Shown here: positions 1 through 9,303 of the stretch, in pieces
How positions within the stretch are numbered: the first letter of the stretch is position 1
Layout of the letters: each line of letters opens with the position of its first letter
Assembly: GCF_934191625.1 (NCBI RefSeq)
Contig: NZ_CAKPUG010000003.1
Span: forward strand, 186,001-250,000
Direction of reading: 5' to 3'
From: an uncultured Lactococcus sp.
GTDB taxonomy: Bacteria; Bacillota; Bacilli; Lactobacillales; Streptococcaceae
Length of the DNA: 64,000 nt
Made by a program: the position numbers and the translations under genes
The notes under the pieces: generated by a model
Told to the model about the DNA's origin: nothing
The model's database searches: none
The model's input: only the letters and a program-made list of their open reading frames with translations

Positions 1-51
1 AAAATTTCTAGGAAGGAACCTTTTAAACGATTTTTTAATTTTTCAAGAAAA

Positions 52-90
52 ATTACAAAATAGTATCATAAAATGATGCTATTTTGTAAT
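52..90. repeat. 18-bp inverted repeat (hairpin)
   Basis: The arms at 52-69 and 73-90 are complementary over 18 bp with one G:U and a loop of AAA. On the minus strand the hairpin is followed by a short T run (about five), on the plus strand by ATTTAAAGGG. It may be the terminator of a gene left of the window, or an operator. No gene in the window explains it. Confidence 0.6.
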
Positions 91-269
91 TTAAAGGGAA
101 TACAATACGATAATCATTGATTGTGATAGTTAATATGGAATACTACAGAGATAGACAAAACTAAAATAAAATCAAAATCAGGTTTTTTATTATGTTAATT
201 TTGATATTCTCCTCGAGTTTCACTAGCATGCGATATAGTTCTCTTCTTTATATATTAGTTTTAGAAAAA

Positions 270-363
270 TTTTAAGTATTCTGCATTTTCGACTGAATAA
301 AAATATTTTATCATACTTAAAACTTAAATATTCTGTGTATTTTAATTTTAAGTATGATAAAAT
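270..363 (+). promoter_or_regulatory. Perfect 18-bp inverted repeat upstream of the SulP gene
   Basis: Arms at 305-322 and 346-363 are perfect reverse complements separated by 23 bp. A further half-copy (TTTTAAGTAT) lies at 270-279. The right arm ends in TATGATAAAAT, which can serve as the -10 region 45-50 bp before the TTG start at 408. No clear -35 is visible. The arrangement looks like an operator or a 5' leader structure controlling the transporter. Otherwise 1-407 holds no convincing gene. Confidence 0.55.
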
Positions 364-407
364 GTTAGAGTTGCCTTTTTATAAGTATAGAAAAACAGGA
401 GGAAAAA

Positions 408-2060
408 TTGGACACTTTTAAATATATTAAACCAAAACTGTTTAGTGTTCTTAAAAATTATTCAAGAGAGCAATTTGCCAAAGATCTTATTGCTGGTATT
501 ATCGTCGCAATCATTGCTTTACCACTATCTATTGCTTTAGCAATTGCATCAGGAGTGAAGCCAGAACAGGGACTTTATACAGCTGTCGTTGCAGGTTTTT
601 TTATTTCATTTTTAGGAGGAAGCCGCGTTCAAATCGGAGGTCCGACTGCTGCATTTGTTGTTATTATTTATGGTATTATTGCTCAATATGGAATGAGCGG
701 GTTAACAATTGCAACCTTTCTCGCAGGTATTATGATGATTCTGATGGGAGTTCTCCGCTTTGGAAACTTGATTAAATTTATTCCTAAAACAATTACCGTA
801 GGATTTACACTGGGTATTGCAATAGGAATTTTTTCAGGACAGCTAAAGGATTTATTCGGACTTAATATGGGAGCAGTCCCAGCTGAATTTGTTGAAAAAT
901 GGGTAAGCTATATACAGCACTTCAATACGATTCAGTGGCCAACTTTAATGATTGGGATGCTTGCTTTACTTATTCAGATTTTTTGGCCACATGTGTCTCA
1001 AAAAATACCCGGTTCACTTGTTGCTATTATAGTGACAACAGCTATTGTAAGTTTCGGTCATTTATCAGTGGCCACGATTGGTGATTTGTATACCATCAAG
1101 GCAGGATTACCCACACTCACAATGCCAAACCTATCCTTTTCTTTAATTCGCCAAATGATTTCACCTGCTTTTACTATTGCTATTTTAGCTTCTATTGAAT
1201 CGCTTCTTTCATGTGTGGTTTCGGATGGTATGATCGGGAGCCGTCATCGCTCAAATGCTGAATTGGTTGGGCAAGGAGTGGGAAATATGATGTCTGCGCT
1301 ATTTGGCGGTATTCCTGCTACAGGTGCTATTGCACGTACAGCAGCTAATGTAAAAAATGGAGGACGTACACCAATAGCTGGCATAGTTCATGCGTTAACT
1401 TTACTTTTAATCCTCTTATTCCTAATGCCATATGCTTCACTTATCCCAATGAGTTGTTTAGCCTCAATTTTGGTTATAGTTGCTTATAACATGAGTGGTT
1501 GGCGTACATTTATTTACATGTTGCGTAAAGCACCAAAGAGTGACATTGCAGTTTTATTAATAACCCTTTTCTTAACTGTATTTTTTGATCTGGTTGTTGC
1601 CATTGAATTCGGGATGATTTTAGCAGCCTTCTTGTTTTTGAAACGTATGTCAGATGTTGCTACAGTTCGTCAATGGGTAGATAGAGACAACCTAGACAAT
1701 GAAGAAATTTCTGAAGATATTGATTTAAAACGGGTTCCCAAACATACCGTTGTCTATGAAATATTTGGTTCTTTATTTTTTGGTTCTACAAATGAATTTC
1801 TTAATTTCACACATGAGGAAGGGAAAAGCGTCTTGATCCTAAGGATGCGTAATGTTCCTACAATGGATATTTCAGGACTTGAAGCTCTCGAAGAAACTTT
1901 TGAAATTTGTAAAAAGAGAAAAATGACATTGATTCTTTCTCATGTCAATGAACAACCCTATCATGTTATGGAAAAAGCTGGTTTCATTGAAAAAATAGGT
2001 CGAGACAATATTTGTAAAAATATTGATGCATCACTTGAATGTGCAGAAAGATTTGCTTAA
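408..2060 (+). CDS. SulP-family anion transporter with STAS domain
   Basis: A 550-residue membrane protein of the SulP (SLC26) family, which carries sulfate, bicarbonate or other anions across the cytoplasmic membrane; the substrate cannot be read from sequence. The N-terminal part contains many hydrophobic helices and the family stretch GLYTAVVAGF near residue 55. The C-terminal 110 residues form a STAS domain (VPTMDISGLEALEE around residue 485). The start is TTG at 408, with AGGAGG at 397-402 five bases upstream. It is a monocistronic plus-strand gene preceded by a large inverted repeat and followed by a terminator at about 2171. Confidence 0.93.
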   Translation: MDTFKYIKPKLFSVLKNYSREQFAKDLIAGIIVAIIALPLSIALAIASGVKPEQGLYTAVVAGFFISFLGGSRVQIGGPTAAFVVIIYGIIAQYGMSGLTIATFLAGIMMILMGVLRFGNLIKFIPKTITVGFTLGIAIGIFSGQLKDLFGLNMGAVPAEFVEKWVSYIQHFNTIQWPTLMIGMLALLIQIFWPHVSQKIPGSLVAIIVTTAIVSFGHLSVATIGDLYTIKAGLPTLTMPNLSFSLIRQMISPAFTIAILASIESLLSCVVSDGMIGSRHRSNAELVGQGVGNMMSALFGGIPATGAIARTAANVKNGGRTPIAGIVHALTLLLILLFLMPYASLIPMSCLASILVIVAYNMSGWRTFIYMLRKAPKSDIAVLLITLFLTVFFDLVVAIEFGMILAAFLFLKRMSDVATVRQWVDRDNLDNEEISEDIDLKRVPKHTVVYEIFGSLFFGSTNEFLNFTHEEGKSVLILRMRNVPTMDISGLEALEETFEICKKRKMTLILSHVNEQPYHVMEKAGFIEKIGRDNICKNIDASLECAERFA

Positions 2061-2170
2061 TTATTAAAAGTAGTCTTGGAAGAAACAACGAGATTTTAGT
2101 GCGACAGTTTGTTTTATGACATTTTAATACAGATCAGCTTTTCTTATAGCACAAACACATATAGTCTAAA

Positions 2171-2203
2171 GTCTCTCGAATAAGTTTTCGAGAGACTTTT
2201 TCA
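2171..2203 (+). terminator. Rho-independent terminator of the SulP gene
   Basis: The stem GTCTCTCGAA pairs with TTCGAGAGAC and is followed by a T run. It lies about 110 bp after the SulP stop codon. Confidence 0.8.
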
Positions 2204-2853
2204 TCGTAATCAAAAACATCACAAAATTTATCAAGTGGTGTGATTAAAGAGATGAGAAATTAAACGAACACTTTTTTATAGAAGAACATGAGAAACAACT
2301 CTAATAGAAAATAAAAACATTGAAAACTAATCTAATGTTCTTATGCTGGAAAAAATGGTATTACAGAACATCTGCTGAGACAGGAACGAAAAGAATACAC
2401 TTTTTACCCGGAACAACTCGTGTTGACCCTATAATAAAAAAAACATTTTATGATCGCTCTGACATATAGAATCAGAAGTATTAATCATTACATCATCATA
2501 CTCTATTTTTAAAAGAACTACTCAACAAGGGAAATGTTTTTTATTCTGGTTGTTCTAAAGCGTTCTTAGGAATTTCCCTTCCATTAGTCCTATCCAATCT
2601 ACACTCCCATTTTCTTTGTTGTAAAAAACTTCTAAATAAGAATATGATTTTATTTTATAAAAAAGACTGGACTTCCAATTATAAGTCAACCGCTTTACTC
2701 CGCCAAGTACTTCATTATTATTAAATAACACCAACAACTTCTTTATAACATTACCGCAATGTTCTACTTGGGATTTTTCAAAATAATATTAGGCCGTAAG
2801 CATTGTTAATATCGCCTCTGTTTCTAAGATAAGCGCAGAGGATAATTGAGTAA
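2204..2853. other. AT-rich intergenic stretch without a clear gene
   Basis: About 650 bp without a credible intact gene on either strand. It holds one short open frame on the minus strand (see 2555-2788), which may be a remnant. No tRNA, IS end or strong promoter was recognised. Confidence 0.5.
2555..2788 (-). pseudogene. Possible gene remnant (open frame of about 78 codons)
   Basis: The minus-strand frame is open from 2788 to a TAG at 2555-2557. It lacks an ATG and any ribosome site; the only usable start is TTG at 2735-2737. The residue composition (for example SYSYLEVFYNKENGSVDW) looks protein-like rather than random. I do not recognise a family. It may be the 3' remnant of a lost gene, or chance. 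Confidence 0.2.
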
Positions 2854-2881
2854 CAAAAAAGCCCTACTTCTTAGTAGAACT
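2854..2881 (-). terminator. Terminator of the marR-ABC exporter transcript
   Basis: On the minus strand AGTTCTAC pairs with GTAGGGCT (two G:U pairs), followed by TTTTTT. It starts about 10 bp after the ABC exporter stop codon. Confidence 0.75.
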
Positions 2882-2890
2882 TCTTTTATA

Positions 2891-4876
2891 TTAATCTGCA
2901 GCCAAAGCTTCGATAGTATTCAAGCGTGCCGCACGTGCTGCAGGTGCAAGGCTTGAGAGTAAAGCGATAATCAGTGCGATAATTACAGCAAAGATAATAT
3001 GGCCCGAAGTAATCTGAACGATATTTCCGCCGACTAAGCTATGCAAAGCTTTATTGATGATACTTTGTCCCGCAAAGGCTAGGCCAATCGCGATCACAGC
3101 AGAAGACAAGCCTAGGATAACACTTTCAGCTGTAAACATACGAGAAACATCTTTACGACGTCCACCTAAGGCACGAAGAACACCAATTTCTTTGGTACGT
3201 TCAGCCACAGACATATAAGTTGTCACCACAATCATAAAGATTGAAACGATCAAGCTAATACCAGCAATGGCAGCCAAGACTGTTGATACAATTCCTGTAA
3301 TATCTGTGATTGTATCCAGCATACTACCGATATTTGTTGATGCAAACACGAGTTTTCCATTATCTTTAATTTCATTGATGTCTTTCGTTACATCTTTAAC
3401 TTTTTCTGTCTCGGTTACAGTAACGTAGGCTGTATTTGGCATTGCATCAATATTATTGGCAGTGAGCATTTCTTTCAAAGCTTCTGTTGAAGTTAGAGTA
3501 CCAACCATTGGCATATCTTGCAAGACGCCTGAAATTTCCATATCCTCAGTGATTGTCACTGGTGTATTATTTTTATCTACAGTTTGGAAGCTTACCTTCA
3601 CTGTCTTTCCAATCACAGCTTTCCAGTCTTTTGCTTCGTAAGCTTTTTGATCAAATTTCTTCATATCTGCTTCAGAGAGAACAATTTGTTTCCCTTTTGG
3701 TTCTGAACCAGCATGTAATGTTGAAGATTGAATCATAGGCGTCCATGACATAATTGCCTGGCTACTTGTTGTTTGTCCATTATAATCAAGAGTTACAGCA
3801 CCTGCTTTTGTAATTCCTGCATCAACGGTTTTTACATTATCCAAGCCCTTCAACTTGTTGATATTCTCATCAGAAATACCAAGCATTGTTTGCTGCGCAA
3901 TAGAGAAGGCTTCGTCGTTATCTTTGCCTTGATTATTTGCTGGGTCACGTTGAACTACCGTAATAATATTAGGATTTGCCAAGCTTGTGACCTGATCATT
4001 CATATATTTTGTTGCCCCTGTACCTAATCCGAGGAAGAATATAACAGAGAACAAGCCAATCGCCGTACCAATAGCAATAAGAAGATTGATTTTCCAAGTA
4101 TTTGTAAAGTGCTTAAAGGCTGTTTTAACCACATCTCCATAAGAAAGCGCCTTTGTTTTGAAAGACTTTGCCTCATCTGGAACAGGATAAGCAGGCTTAT
4201 CACGCTCATCACCAATAATTTGCCCGTCCGCTAAGCGAATGGTACGTGTACCATAGTCGGCAACTTCTTGAGAGTGAGTGACGACAATGACAGTTTTCCC
4301 AGATTGTGCGATTTGGCGGAGAAGTGCCAATACTTCTTTGGTATTCTGTGAATCAAGTGCCCCTGTGGGTTCATCAGCAAGGATAATCTCAGGATCACTT
4401 GCCAAAGCTCTCGCAATAGCCACACGTTGTTTTTGTCCACCAGATAATTGAGCAGGTTTTTTCTTACGGTGCTCGTAAAGACCAACTTGTTTGGTCAACT
4501 CAATCGCACGTTCGACACGTTCTTTTTCTGATAGGCTCGTCATTTTCAAGCTAATCAAAATATTGTCAAGTACACTTAAGTAGTTGATTAAATTGAAAGA
4601 CTGGAAGATAAAGCCGATAGTGTCACGACGGTACGCATCCATATCTTTTTCTTTTTTTGCTTTTTGTGCTACACCATCAATGATGACATCACCATCATAT
4701 TCACGATCCAAGCCTCCGATGATATTCATCAGGGTGGATTTACCACCACCGGACTCACCGAGTAAACTGACAAAGTCTCCACGCTCAAACTCAAGGTCAA
4801 TCCCCTTGAGCACTGGAAATTCATCTTTACCTAAAAAGTATGATTTTCTAATGTTCTTTAATTCTAATACGGGCAT
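2891..4876 (-). CDS. MacB-like ABC exporter (ATPase fused to FtsX-type permease)
   Basis: A 661-residue single-chain ABC protein. Residues 1-230 are a LolD/MacB-type ATPase: Walker A GESGGGKST (40-48), signature LSGGQKQR, Walker B IILADEPT, and the H-loop histidine in VVTHSQ. One membrane helix follows near 265-287, then a large extracellular MacB periplasmic-core-like domain, then three C-terminal helices of the FtsX permease fold ending in SLAPAARAARLNTIEAL. Such exporters expel peptides, antibiotics or haem-like compounds. It follows a MarR gene by 88 bp and is probably co-transcribed with it, which suggests inducible efflux. The substrate is unknown. Confidence 0.88.
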   Translation of the reverse strand: MPVLELKNIRKSYFLGKDEFPVLKGIDLEFERGDFVSLLGESGGGKSTLMNIIGGLDREYDGDVIIDGVAQKAKKEKDMDAYRRDTIGFIFQSFNLINYLSVLDNILISLKMTSLSEKERVERAIELTKQVGLYEHRKKKPAQLSGGQKQRVAIARALASDPEIILADEPTGALDSQNTKEVLALLRQIAQSGKTVIVVTHSQEVADYGTRTIRLADGQIIGDERDKPAYPVPDEAKSFKTKALSYGDVVKTAFKHFTNTWKINLLIAIGTAIGLFSVIFFLGLGTGATKYMNDQVTSLANPNIITVVQRDPANNQGKDNDEAFSIAQQTMLGISDENINKLKGLDNVKTVDAGITKAGAVTLDYNGQTTSSQAIMSWTPMIQSSTLHAGSEPKGKQIVLSEADMKKFDQKAYEAKDWKAVIGKTVKVSFQTVDKNNTPVTITEDMEISGVLQDMPMVGTLTSTEALKEMLTANNIDAMPNTAYVTVTETEKVKDVTKDINEIKDNGKLVFASTNIGSMLDTITDITGIVSTVLAAIAGISLIVSIFMIVVTTYMSVAERTKEIGVLRALGGRRKDVSRMFTAESVILGLSSAVIAIGLAFAGQSIINKALHSLVGGNIVQITSGHIIFAVIIALIIALLSSLAPAARAARLNTIEALAAD

Positions 4877-4964
4877 AATTTCTTCTTTCTAATAATAAAG
4901 ATATCTCTATTATACCTTAAATTGTACCAAAGAACTTAGGACCTTAGACTGATTTAAGCTTAGA

Positions 4965-5603
4965 TTAAAAGTCATCCCAGTTGTCATCTCTTCTGTCTCG
5001 TGGATTATGACCAAAATTCCATGGATTATGCGCATCTCGCATCTGACGGTGCATTTCTTTTCTCATTTTTGCTTCCATTTCTCTACCCATATGATGCATC
5101 ATTCGTGGGTCAAAACCTCCCATACGCATACCACCCGCACGGAAATCACACTCTTCATCGATTGGATTTGCCTCTTTTAGTTTTTCTAAAATATGAATCA
5201 GTTGTACCTGTTCTTCTTCTGTAAGACTACCAAAAATGCCTTCTGACAGATCATCTTGACTTTCCTCACGCTCGACTTGAGCTTGCTTCCCGTCTTCTGT
5301 CAAGAAAACACGGCTCACTCGTTTATCATTTTCATCTGTGACCCGTTTAACTAAGCCACGTTGCTCTAAGCTCTTTACTTGAGCAGTTACACTTGAAGGA
5401 CGGATATCCAAGATTTCGGCAATTTCAGAATTCGTCAACCCATCAGCCTTCCAGAGTTCAACCAAAAGACCTTGTGCACCGGTACGCGATTTTTTTTCTC
5501 CGAGTCGACTTGTTATTCTTTCCATATGCAAAGCCATGAGAAGTTGAGGATTATGAAGTAGTTTTGAAAAGAGGTGCAATAGTTTATTTGTTTCTGCTGA
5601 CAC
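4965..5603 (-). CDS. MarR-family regulator with Met/His-rich C-terminal tail
   Basis: A 212-residue protein. Residues 1-145 form a MarR winged helix (LTNSEIAEILDIRPSSVTAQVKSLEQRGLVKR with the wing VTDENDKRVSRVFLT). Beyond it, from about residue 150, is a tail rich in Met, His, Arg and Asp (MRMGGFDPRMMHHMG and onward, ending DDNWDDF). MarR proteins of about 145 residues lack this tail. The start is GTG at 5601-5603 with AAGGAG six bases upstream. It has its own consensus promoter and leads an operon with a MacB-like exporter, so it most likely controls that exporter. The tail might bind metal or a cofactor; that is inference. Confidence 0.85.
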   Translation of the reverse strand: MSAETNKLLHLFSKLLHNPQLLMALHMERITSRLGEKKSRTGAQGLLVELWKADGLTNSEIAEILDIRPSSVTAQVKSLEQRGLVKRVTDENDKRVSRVFLTEDGKQAQVEREESQDDLSEGIFGSLTEEEQVQLIHILEKLKEANPIDEECDFRAGGMRMGGFDPRMMHHMGREMEAKMRKEMHRQMRDAHNPWNFGHNPRDRRDDNWDDF

Positions 5604-5654
5604 AGTTAATCTCCTTAATATTTAGTTTTCGTTATATAAAAGCTAACAAAATAT

Positions 5655-5683
5655 ATTTTAATACTTTTATTTCGTTTTGTCAA
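5655..5683 (-). promoter_or_regulatory. Promoter of the marR-exporter operon
   Basis: On the minus strand: TTGACA (5678-5683), 17 bp, TAAAAT (5655-5660). An imperfect inverted repeat, TTAGTTTT...AAAAGCTAA (about 5622-5646), lies just downstream and could be the autoregulatory MarR operator. Confidence 0.8.
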
Positions 5684-5684
5684 C

Positions 5685-5717
5685 ATAAAAACTAACGACT
5701 AATAAGAGTCGTTAGTT
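5685..5717 (-). terminator. Terminator of the cyd operon, overlapping the cydC stop codon
   Basis: Perfect 11-bp arms AACTAACGACT (5690-5700) and AGTCGTTAGTT (5707-5717) with a 6-nt loop. On the minus strand they are followed by TTTTT. The stop codon of the upstream gene (5699-5701) is inside the hairpin. Confidence 0.85.
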
Positions 5718-7420
5718 CCTAAGTCCATTTGATAAAGCTTACGGAAGGCTTCGTTATGTTCAAGAAGGTACTCCGGTTGATCATCAAGTTTAATTTTACC
5801 TTTTTCTAAAAAGATAACACGATCCATGTGCTGTACACCCAAAAGATGGTGAGTAATAAAGATAATGGTTTTGTCTTTTAAGCGCTCAAAGAAGAGACGC
5901 AACAATTGGTTCTCAGTAATCGGGTCCAAAGAAACAGTCGGTTCATCTAAGATAACCATATCGACATCAGACAGTAATATACGTGCTAAGGCTAAACGTT
6001 GACGTTCACCACCTGAGAATCGTTGTCCAGCTTCGTCCACGACTTCGTTGAGTTGATCAGGCAGGGAAGCCACCATTTTTTTCAATCCTACAAGCTCTAA
6101 AGCATTCCAAATTTCTTCGTCACTGGCATCAAGCCGGGCCAAACTAAGATTTGACCGGATGGTGGCATTGAAAATATAAGGACTTTGATTGATGACACCA
6201 ATTTTTTCTTCAACATTATTTGCATAAGCTGGCGCTACTCCCGATAAATCCACAGTCCCTTGTTGTGCGATAAGATCCCCACGGATAAGGCTTGCTAAAG
6301 TTGATTTACCCACTCCTGAGCGACCTAAAATCGCCACATGTTCCCCTTTTTTGACATGAAGATTTAAATCATCAAAAATAAGCTTATCATCAAAAGCAAA
6401 GTTTAAGTCAGAAATTTGCAAGTCTGTATCCGTAATTGTTTCTTGTCGCACATCTTCTTTGACATCCGGCAAATCGTTGAGCCGCTGCACAGAGTCACCA
6501 TAACGTTGTGTCTCAACAACAGCGTCAGATAGTGGGGCAAAAGCATCAAATAAGGGAAATGCAGCAAGAGAAACAGCAGCAATATAATTCGGTGCATCTC
6601 CTGTATTTAAGGTTGAACCTGACCAAACAATCAGATAGACTACTAGCAAAGCAAAGATGAGCTGCAATACAAGGTTACGTTTCCGTACATAGCTCAGCAA
6701 TTTTTCTTGAATCTGACGGGCAGCTTTTTCTGAGGTTTGGTAATCAAGCAAGAAATCTTCTTTCCGTCCGGATAAAACCCAGTCTTGCAAACCTAAAACA
6801 TCATCTGTTAAGTCTGAAAAGAGTTGATTGCGATAATTTTTTAAATCACGATCATATTTAGCTGATACTTTGAGAGACACATAAGGGAGTACGATAACCA
6901 TTAATCCTAAGAAGAAGGCAATCACAATAGCCAAAGTCAGTGAGAAGACACCTGAGGCGATGATGAGGGCCACAGATAAAGAACCTACAATCATTAAAGG
7001 AAAAAGGGTTCGCAAGAACAAGTCCTGAATATTGGCGATATCCTCATTAAGTAACCCCAGTAAATCTCCTAATTTATAGCGTTCAGACAAACCAATCGCT
7101 GATTTTTCTAATCTAAGGTAAAGCTTGCGCCGAAGGTTACTGGTGATACGTAAAATCCAATTGTGGGAAGTTAAACGTTCAATATAACGTACAACAGGAC
7201 GTGATATCCCAAAGACACGTACCATTAAAACAGGCACATAGATAATCAAAATATTTTCGGGTTTAGTTGCTGATTTTGAAATCACATAGCCCGCTGAAAA
7301 CATAAGCAGGCCAGCGCAAAACATTGTTATTGTTCCTAAAATAATCGCGAGAATCATTCCGAAACGATATTTACGCAAAAAAGGTGTGATCCAATCATTG
7401 TTGAAAAGAATCTTCTTCAT
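5699..7420 (-). CDS. cydC: CydC subunit of the CydDC thiol exporter
   Basis: A 573-residue ABC half-exporter: six membrane helices (residues 15-300), then an ATPase domain with Walker A GRSGVGKST near 365, signature FSGGERQR, Walker B MVILDEPT, and H-loop FITHHL. The segment RPVVRYIERLTSH in the membrane domain is the CydC signature, so I assign it to CydC of the E. coli nomenclature; Bacillus and Lactococcus usage often calls the last gene cydD. With CydD it forms the heterodimer that exports cysteine and glutathione and is needed to assemble cytochrome bd. It starts 31 bp after cydD and closes the operon. Confidence 0.9.
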   Translation of the reverse strand: MKKILFNNDWITPFLRKYRFGMILAIILGTITMFCAGLLMFSAGYVISKSATKPENILIIYVPVLMVRVFGISRPVVRYIERLTSHNWILRITSNLRRKLYLRLEKSAIGLSERYKLGDLLGLLNEDIANIQDLFLRTLFPLMIVGSLSVALIIASGVFSLTLAIVIAFFLGLMVIVLPYVSLKVSAKYDRDLKNYRNQLFSDLTDDVLGLQDWVLSGRKEDFLLDYQTSEKAARQIQEKLLSYVRKRNLVLQLIFALLVVYLIVWSGSTLNTGDAPNYIAAVSLAAFPLFDAFAPLSDAVVETQRYGDSVQRLNDLPDVKEDVRQETITDTDLQISDLNFAFDDKLIFDDLNLHVKKGEHVAILGRSGVGKSTLASLIRGDLIAQQGTVDLSGVAPAYANNVEEKIGVINQSPYIFNATIRSNLSLARLDASDEEIWNALELVGLKKMVASLPDQLNEVVDEAGQRFSGGERQRLALARILLSDVDMVILDEPTVSLDPITENQLLRLFFERLKDKTIIFITHHLLGVQHMDRVIFLEKGKIKLDDQPEYLLEHNEAFRKLYQMDLGTNDSY

Positions 7421-7451
7421 TTTTTCTCCATTGTTTTTACAATCATGCTGT

Positions 7452-9158
7452 TTAGCCTCTCATCTCCCGCAAGAGTTCTTGATAATATGTATTTGTAGCT
7501 AAAAGTTCCTGATGCGAACCTACCGCTTCAATTTTGCCTTCATTGAGAACAACAATCAAATCCATCTGAGGCAACCAGTGTAAGCGGTGCGTTGCCAGGA
7601 AGACAAGCTTGTTCTCAAAGAGAGGCAGAATATTTTCTTTTATTTCTAGTTCTGTTTCTACATCCAGATGCGCTGTTGGTTCATCAAGGAAAAGGATATT
7701 TCTTTCTTTAGAGAGAAAGGCGCGAGTCAATGCCACACGTTGCATTTGCCCACCCGATAAGGTACGTCCTCCTGCACCAATATTTGCATCCAAACCGATT
7801 TCTTCAAGTAGATCCTTCAAACCTGCAAGCTCTGCCGCTTGAACAATCTCCTCGTCTGAAGCCTCTGGTTGATAAAAGGCTAAGTTAGCACGCAATGTTC
7901 CCGCAAAAATATAAGTATTTTGAGGGATAAATTGTAAAGACTGGCGGAATTTTTCATCGTTAAGGGATGTCATCTGGTATTCATTGAGCTGGATCTCACC
8001 TGAACTGGGCATAAGAAAGCCTGAAAGCATACTCAGCAATGTTGATTTACCTGAACCAGATTCACCGACAATAGCGACCTTTGTAAAACCTTGCAGTTCC
8101 AAATTAACATCTGAAACACCACGTCCTGTTTCAAAAATTTTGCTCAAATTATGAAGTTTGAGTTGGGACTGCTCCGACCAACGGATGGGTTCAGGTAAAA
8201 CTTCGGTTAATTGATCTTCAGTTTGTAGCACCTCATTAACACTAGCATAAGCATTTTTACCGTTTAATGTCGCATGGTAATCTGAGGCAAAATCACGTAA
8301 AGGCAAGAAATACTCTGGAGCCAAAATTAAAGCAGCCAGTGCCGGGAACAAGAGAATGGCACCGTTCATGAGACGTAATCCTAAAAACAAAGCTACGGTA
8401 GCAACAGATAAGGTCGCAAAGAAATCAAGTGCAAAGGTTGAGAGAATCGCGACACGCAAAGTAGCCATCGTTGCTTTACGAAAGCGTTCTGACGTTTGAT
8501 AAATCGAATTTGCATATGTTTTTGATAAACCAAAGTATTTTAAGGTTGAAATCCCACGGAGTGAATCTAAGAAGTGATTGGATAAAAGTTGGAAACTCTT
8601 ATATTGTCTGTCCGCCTGTCCTTGGGCAGCGTAGCCCAACAAAATCATGAAGATAATAGCAAAAGGAAAAGCAAGTGCCAAAACAATTGCTGTTTGCAAA
8701 TCCAAAAAGGCAATTGCAATCAGTAAGAGAATCGGAATAATCATCATATTCAATACTTTAGAAAGCACCAATTTGATATAAGTTTCGACCTCATCAATAC
8801 CGGAAATGACTGTCGAAGTCAGATTACCTGTGCCCATTTCACGTGAGACGGAAGGGCCAAGTTTAAAAGCTTTTTCAAGAATCTGTCCACGCATATCCGC
8901 TGCTAAACGGTAGGAAACCTTATCAAGCATGTATTGACGCAAAAAGTTTACTACTTCTCGCCCAAAAAAACTCAGAAAAAAGCCAATAATAAAGATCAGA
9001 ACCTGGATAAGTTCTTGACCTTGCCACAATCCTGTTATTGCTTGCGATAGAAATAATGCCTGTCCTACAATACAAAGCGCTTGAAGTAGGGCAAGCCCTC
9101 CAAGAGCGGGAAGAATCTTACGTACTCCGGGAAGAGTAAATAGAGTTCTGTCAATCAT
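7452..9158 (-). CDS. cydD: CydD subunit of the CydDC thiol exporter
   Basis: A 568-residue ABC half-exporter with six helices and a C-terminal ATPase (Walker A GESGSGKST near 370, signature LSGGQMQR, Walker B ILFLDEPT, H-loop LATHRL). The membrane-domain run LGPSVSREMGTGNLTSTVISG is typical of the CydD side of the dimer. Lactococcal papers may call the third cyd gene cydC. Its role is export of reduced thiols for cytochrome bd maturation. It is separated from cydB by 145 bp holding a terminator-like hairpin and a possible -10 (TATAAT), so its expression may be partly uncoupled from cydAB. Confidence 0.9.
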   Translation of the reverse strand: MIDRTLFTLPGVRKILPALGGLALLQALCIVGQALFLSQAITGLWQGQELIQVLIFIIGFFLSFFGREVVNFLRQYMLDKVSYRLAADMRGQILEKAFKLGPSVSREMGTGNLTSTVISGIDEVETYIKLVLSKVLNMMIIPILLLIAIAFLDLQTAIVLALAFPFAIIFMILLGYAAQGQADRQYKSFQLLSNHFLDSLRGISTLKYFGLSKTYANSIYQTSERFRKATMATLRVAILSTFALDFFATLSVATVALFLGLRLMNGAILLFPALAALILAPEYFLPLRDFASDYHATLNGKNAYASVNEVLQTEDQLTEVLPEPIRWSEQSQLKLHNLSKIFETGRGVSDVNLELQGFTKVAIVGESGSGKSTLLSMLSGFLMPSSGEIQLNEYQMTSLNDEKFRQSLQFIPQNTYIFAGTLRANLAFYQPEASDEEIVQAAELAGLKDLLEEIGLDANIGAGGRTLSGGQMQRVALTRAFLSKERNILFLDEPTAHLDVETELEIKENILPLFENKLVFLATHRLHWLPQMDLIVVLNEGKIEAVGSHQELLATNTYYQELLREMRG

Positions 9159-9268
9159 TTTTTTATTACCTATTCTTATTCATATGATAACTTTTATTAT
9201 AACAAAATATGAGTGCCAAGCCTTTGAAACTGCTTATAAATTCACGCTCTTCTTCACTTTTGTCTAAT

Positions 9269-9291
9269 AAAAAATCCCTTTAAAAAAGGAA
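9269..9291 (-). terminator. Terminator or attenuator between cydB and cydD
   Basis: On the minus strand TTCCTTT pairs with AAAGGGA around a TTT loop, followed by TTTTTT. It begins 12 bp after the cydB stop codon. It could lower transcription of cydDC relative to cydAB. Confidence 0.65.
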
Positions 9292-9303
9292 TTTTAGAAT
9301 CAA

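Noticed and set aside
4584..4892. 102-residue plus-strand open frame
   Set aside because: It is opposite the ATPase domain of the MacB-like gene (including Walker A) and has no start signal.
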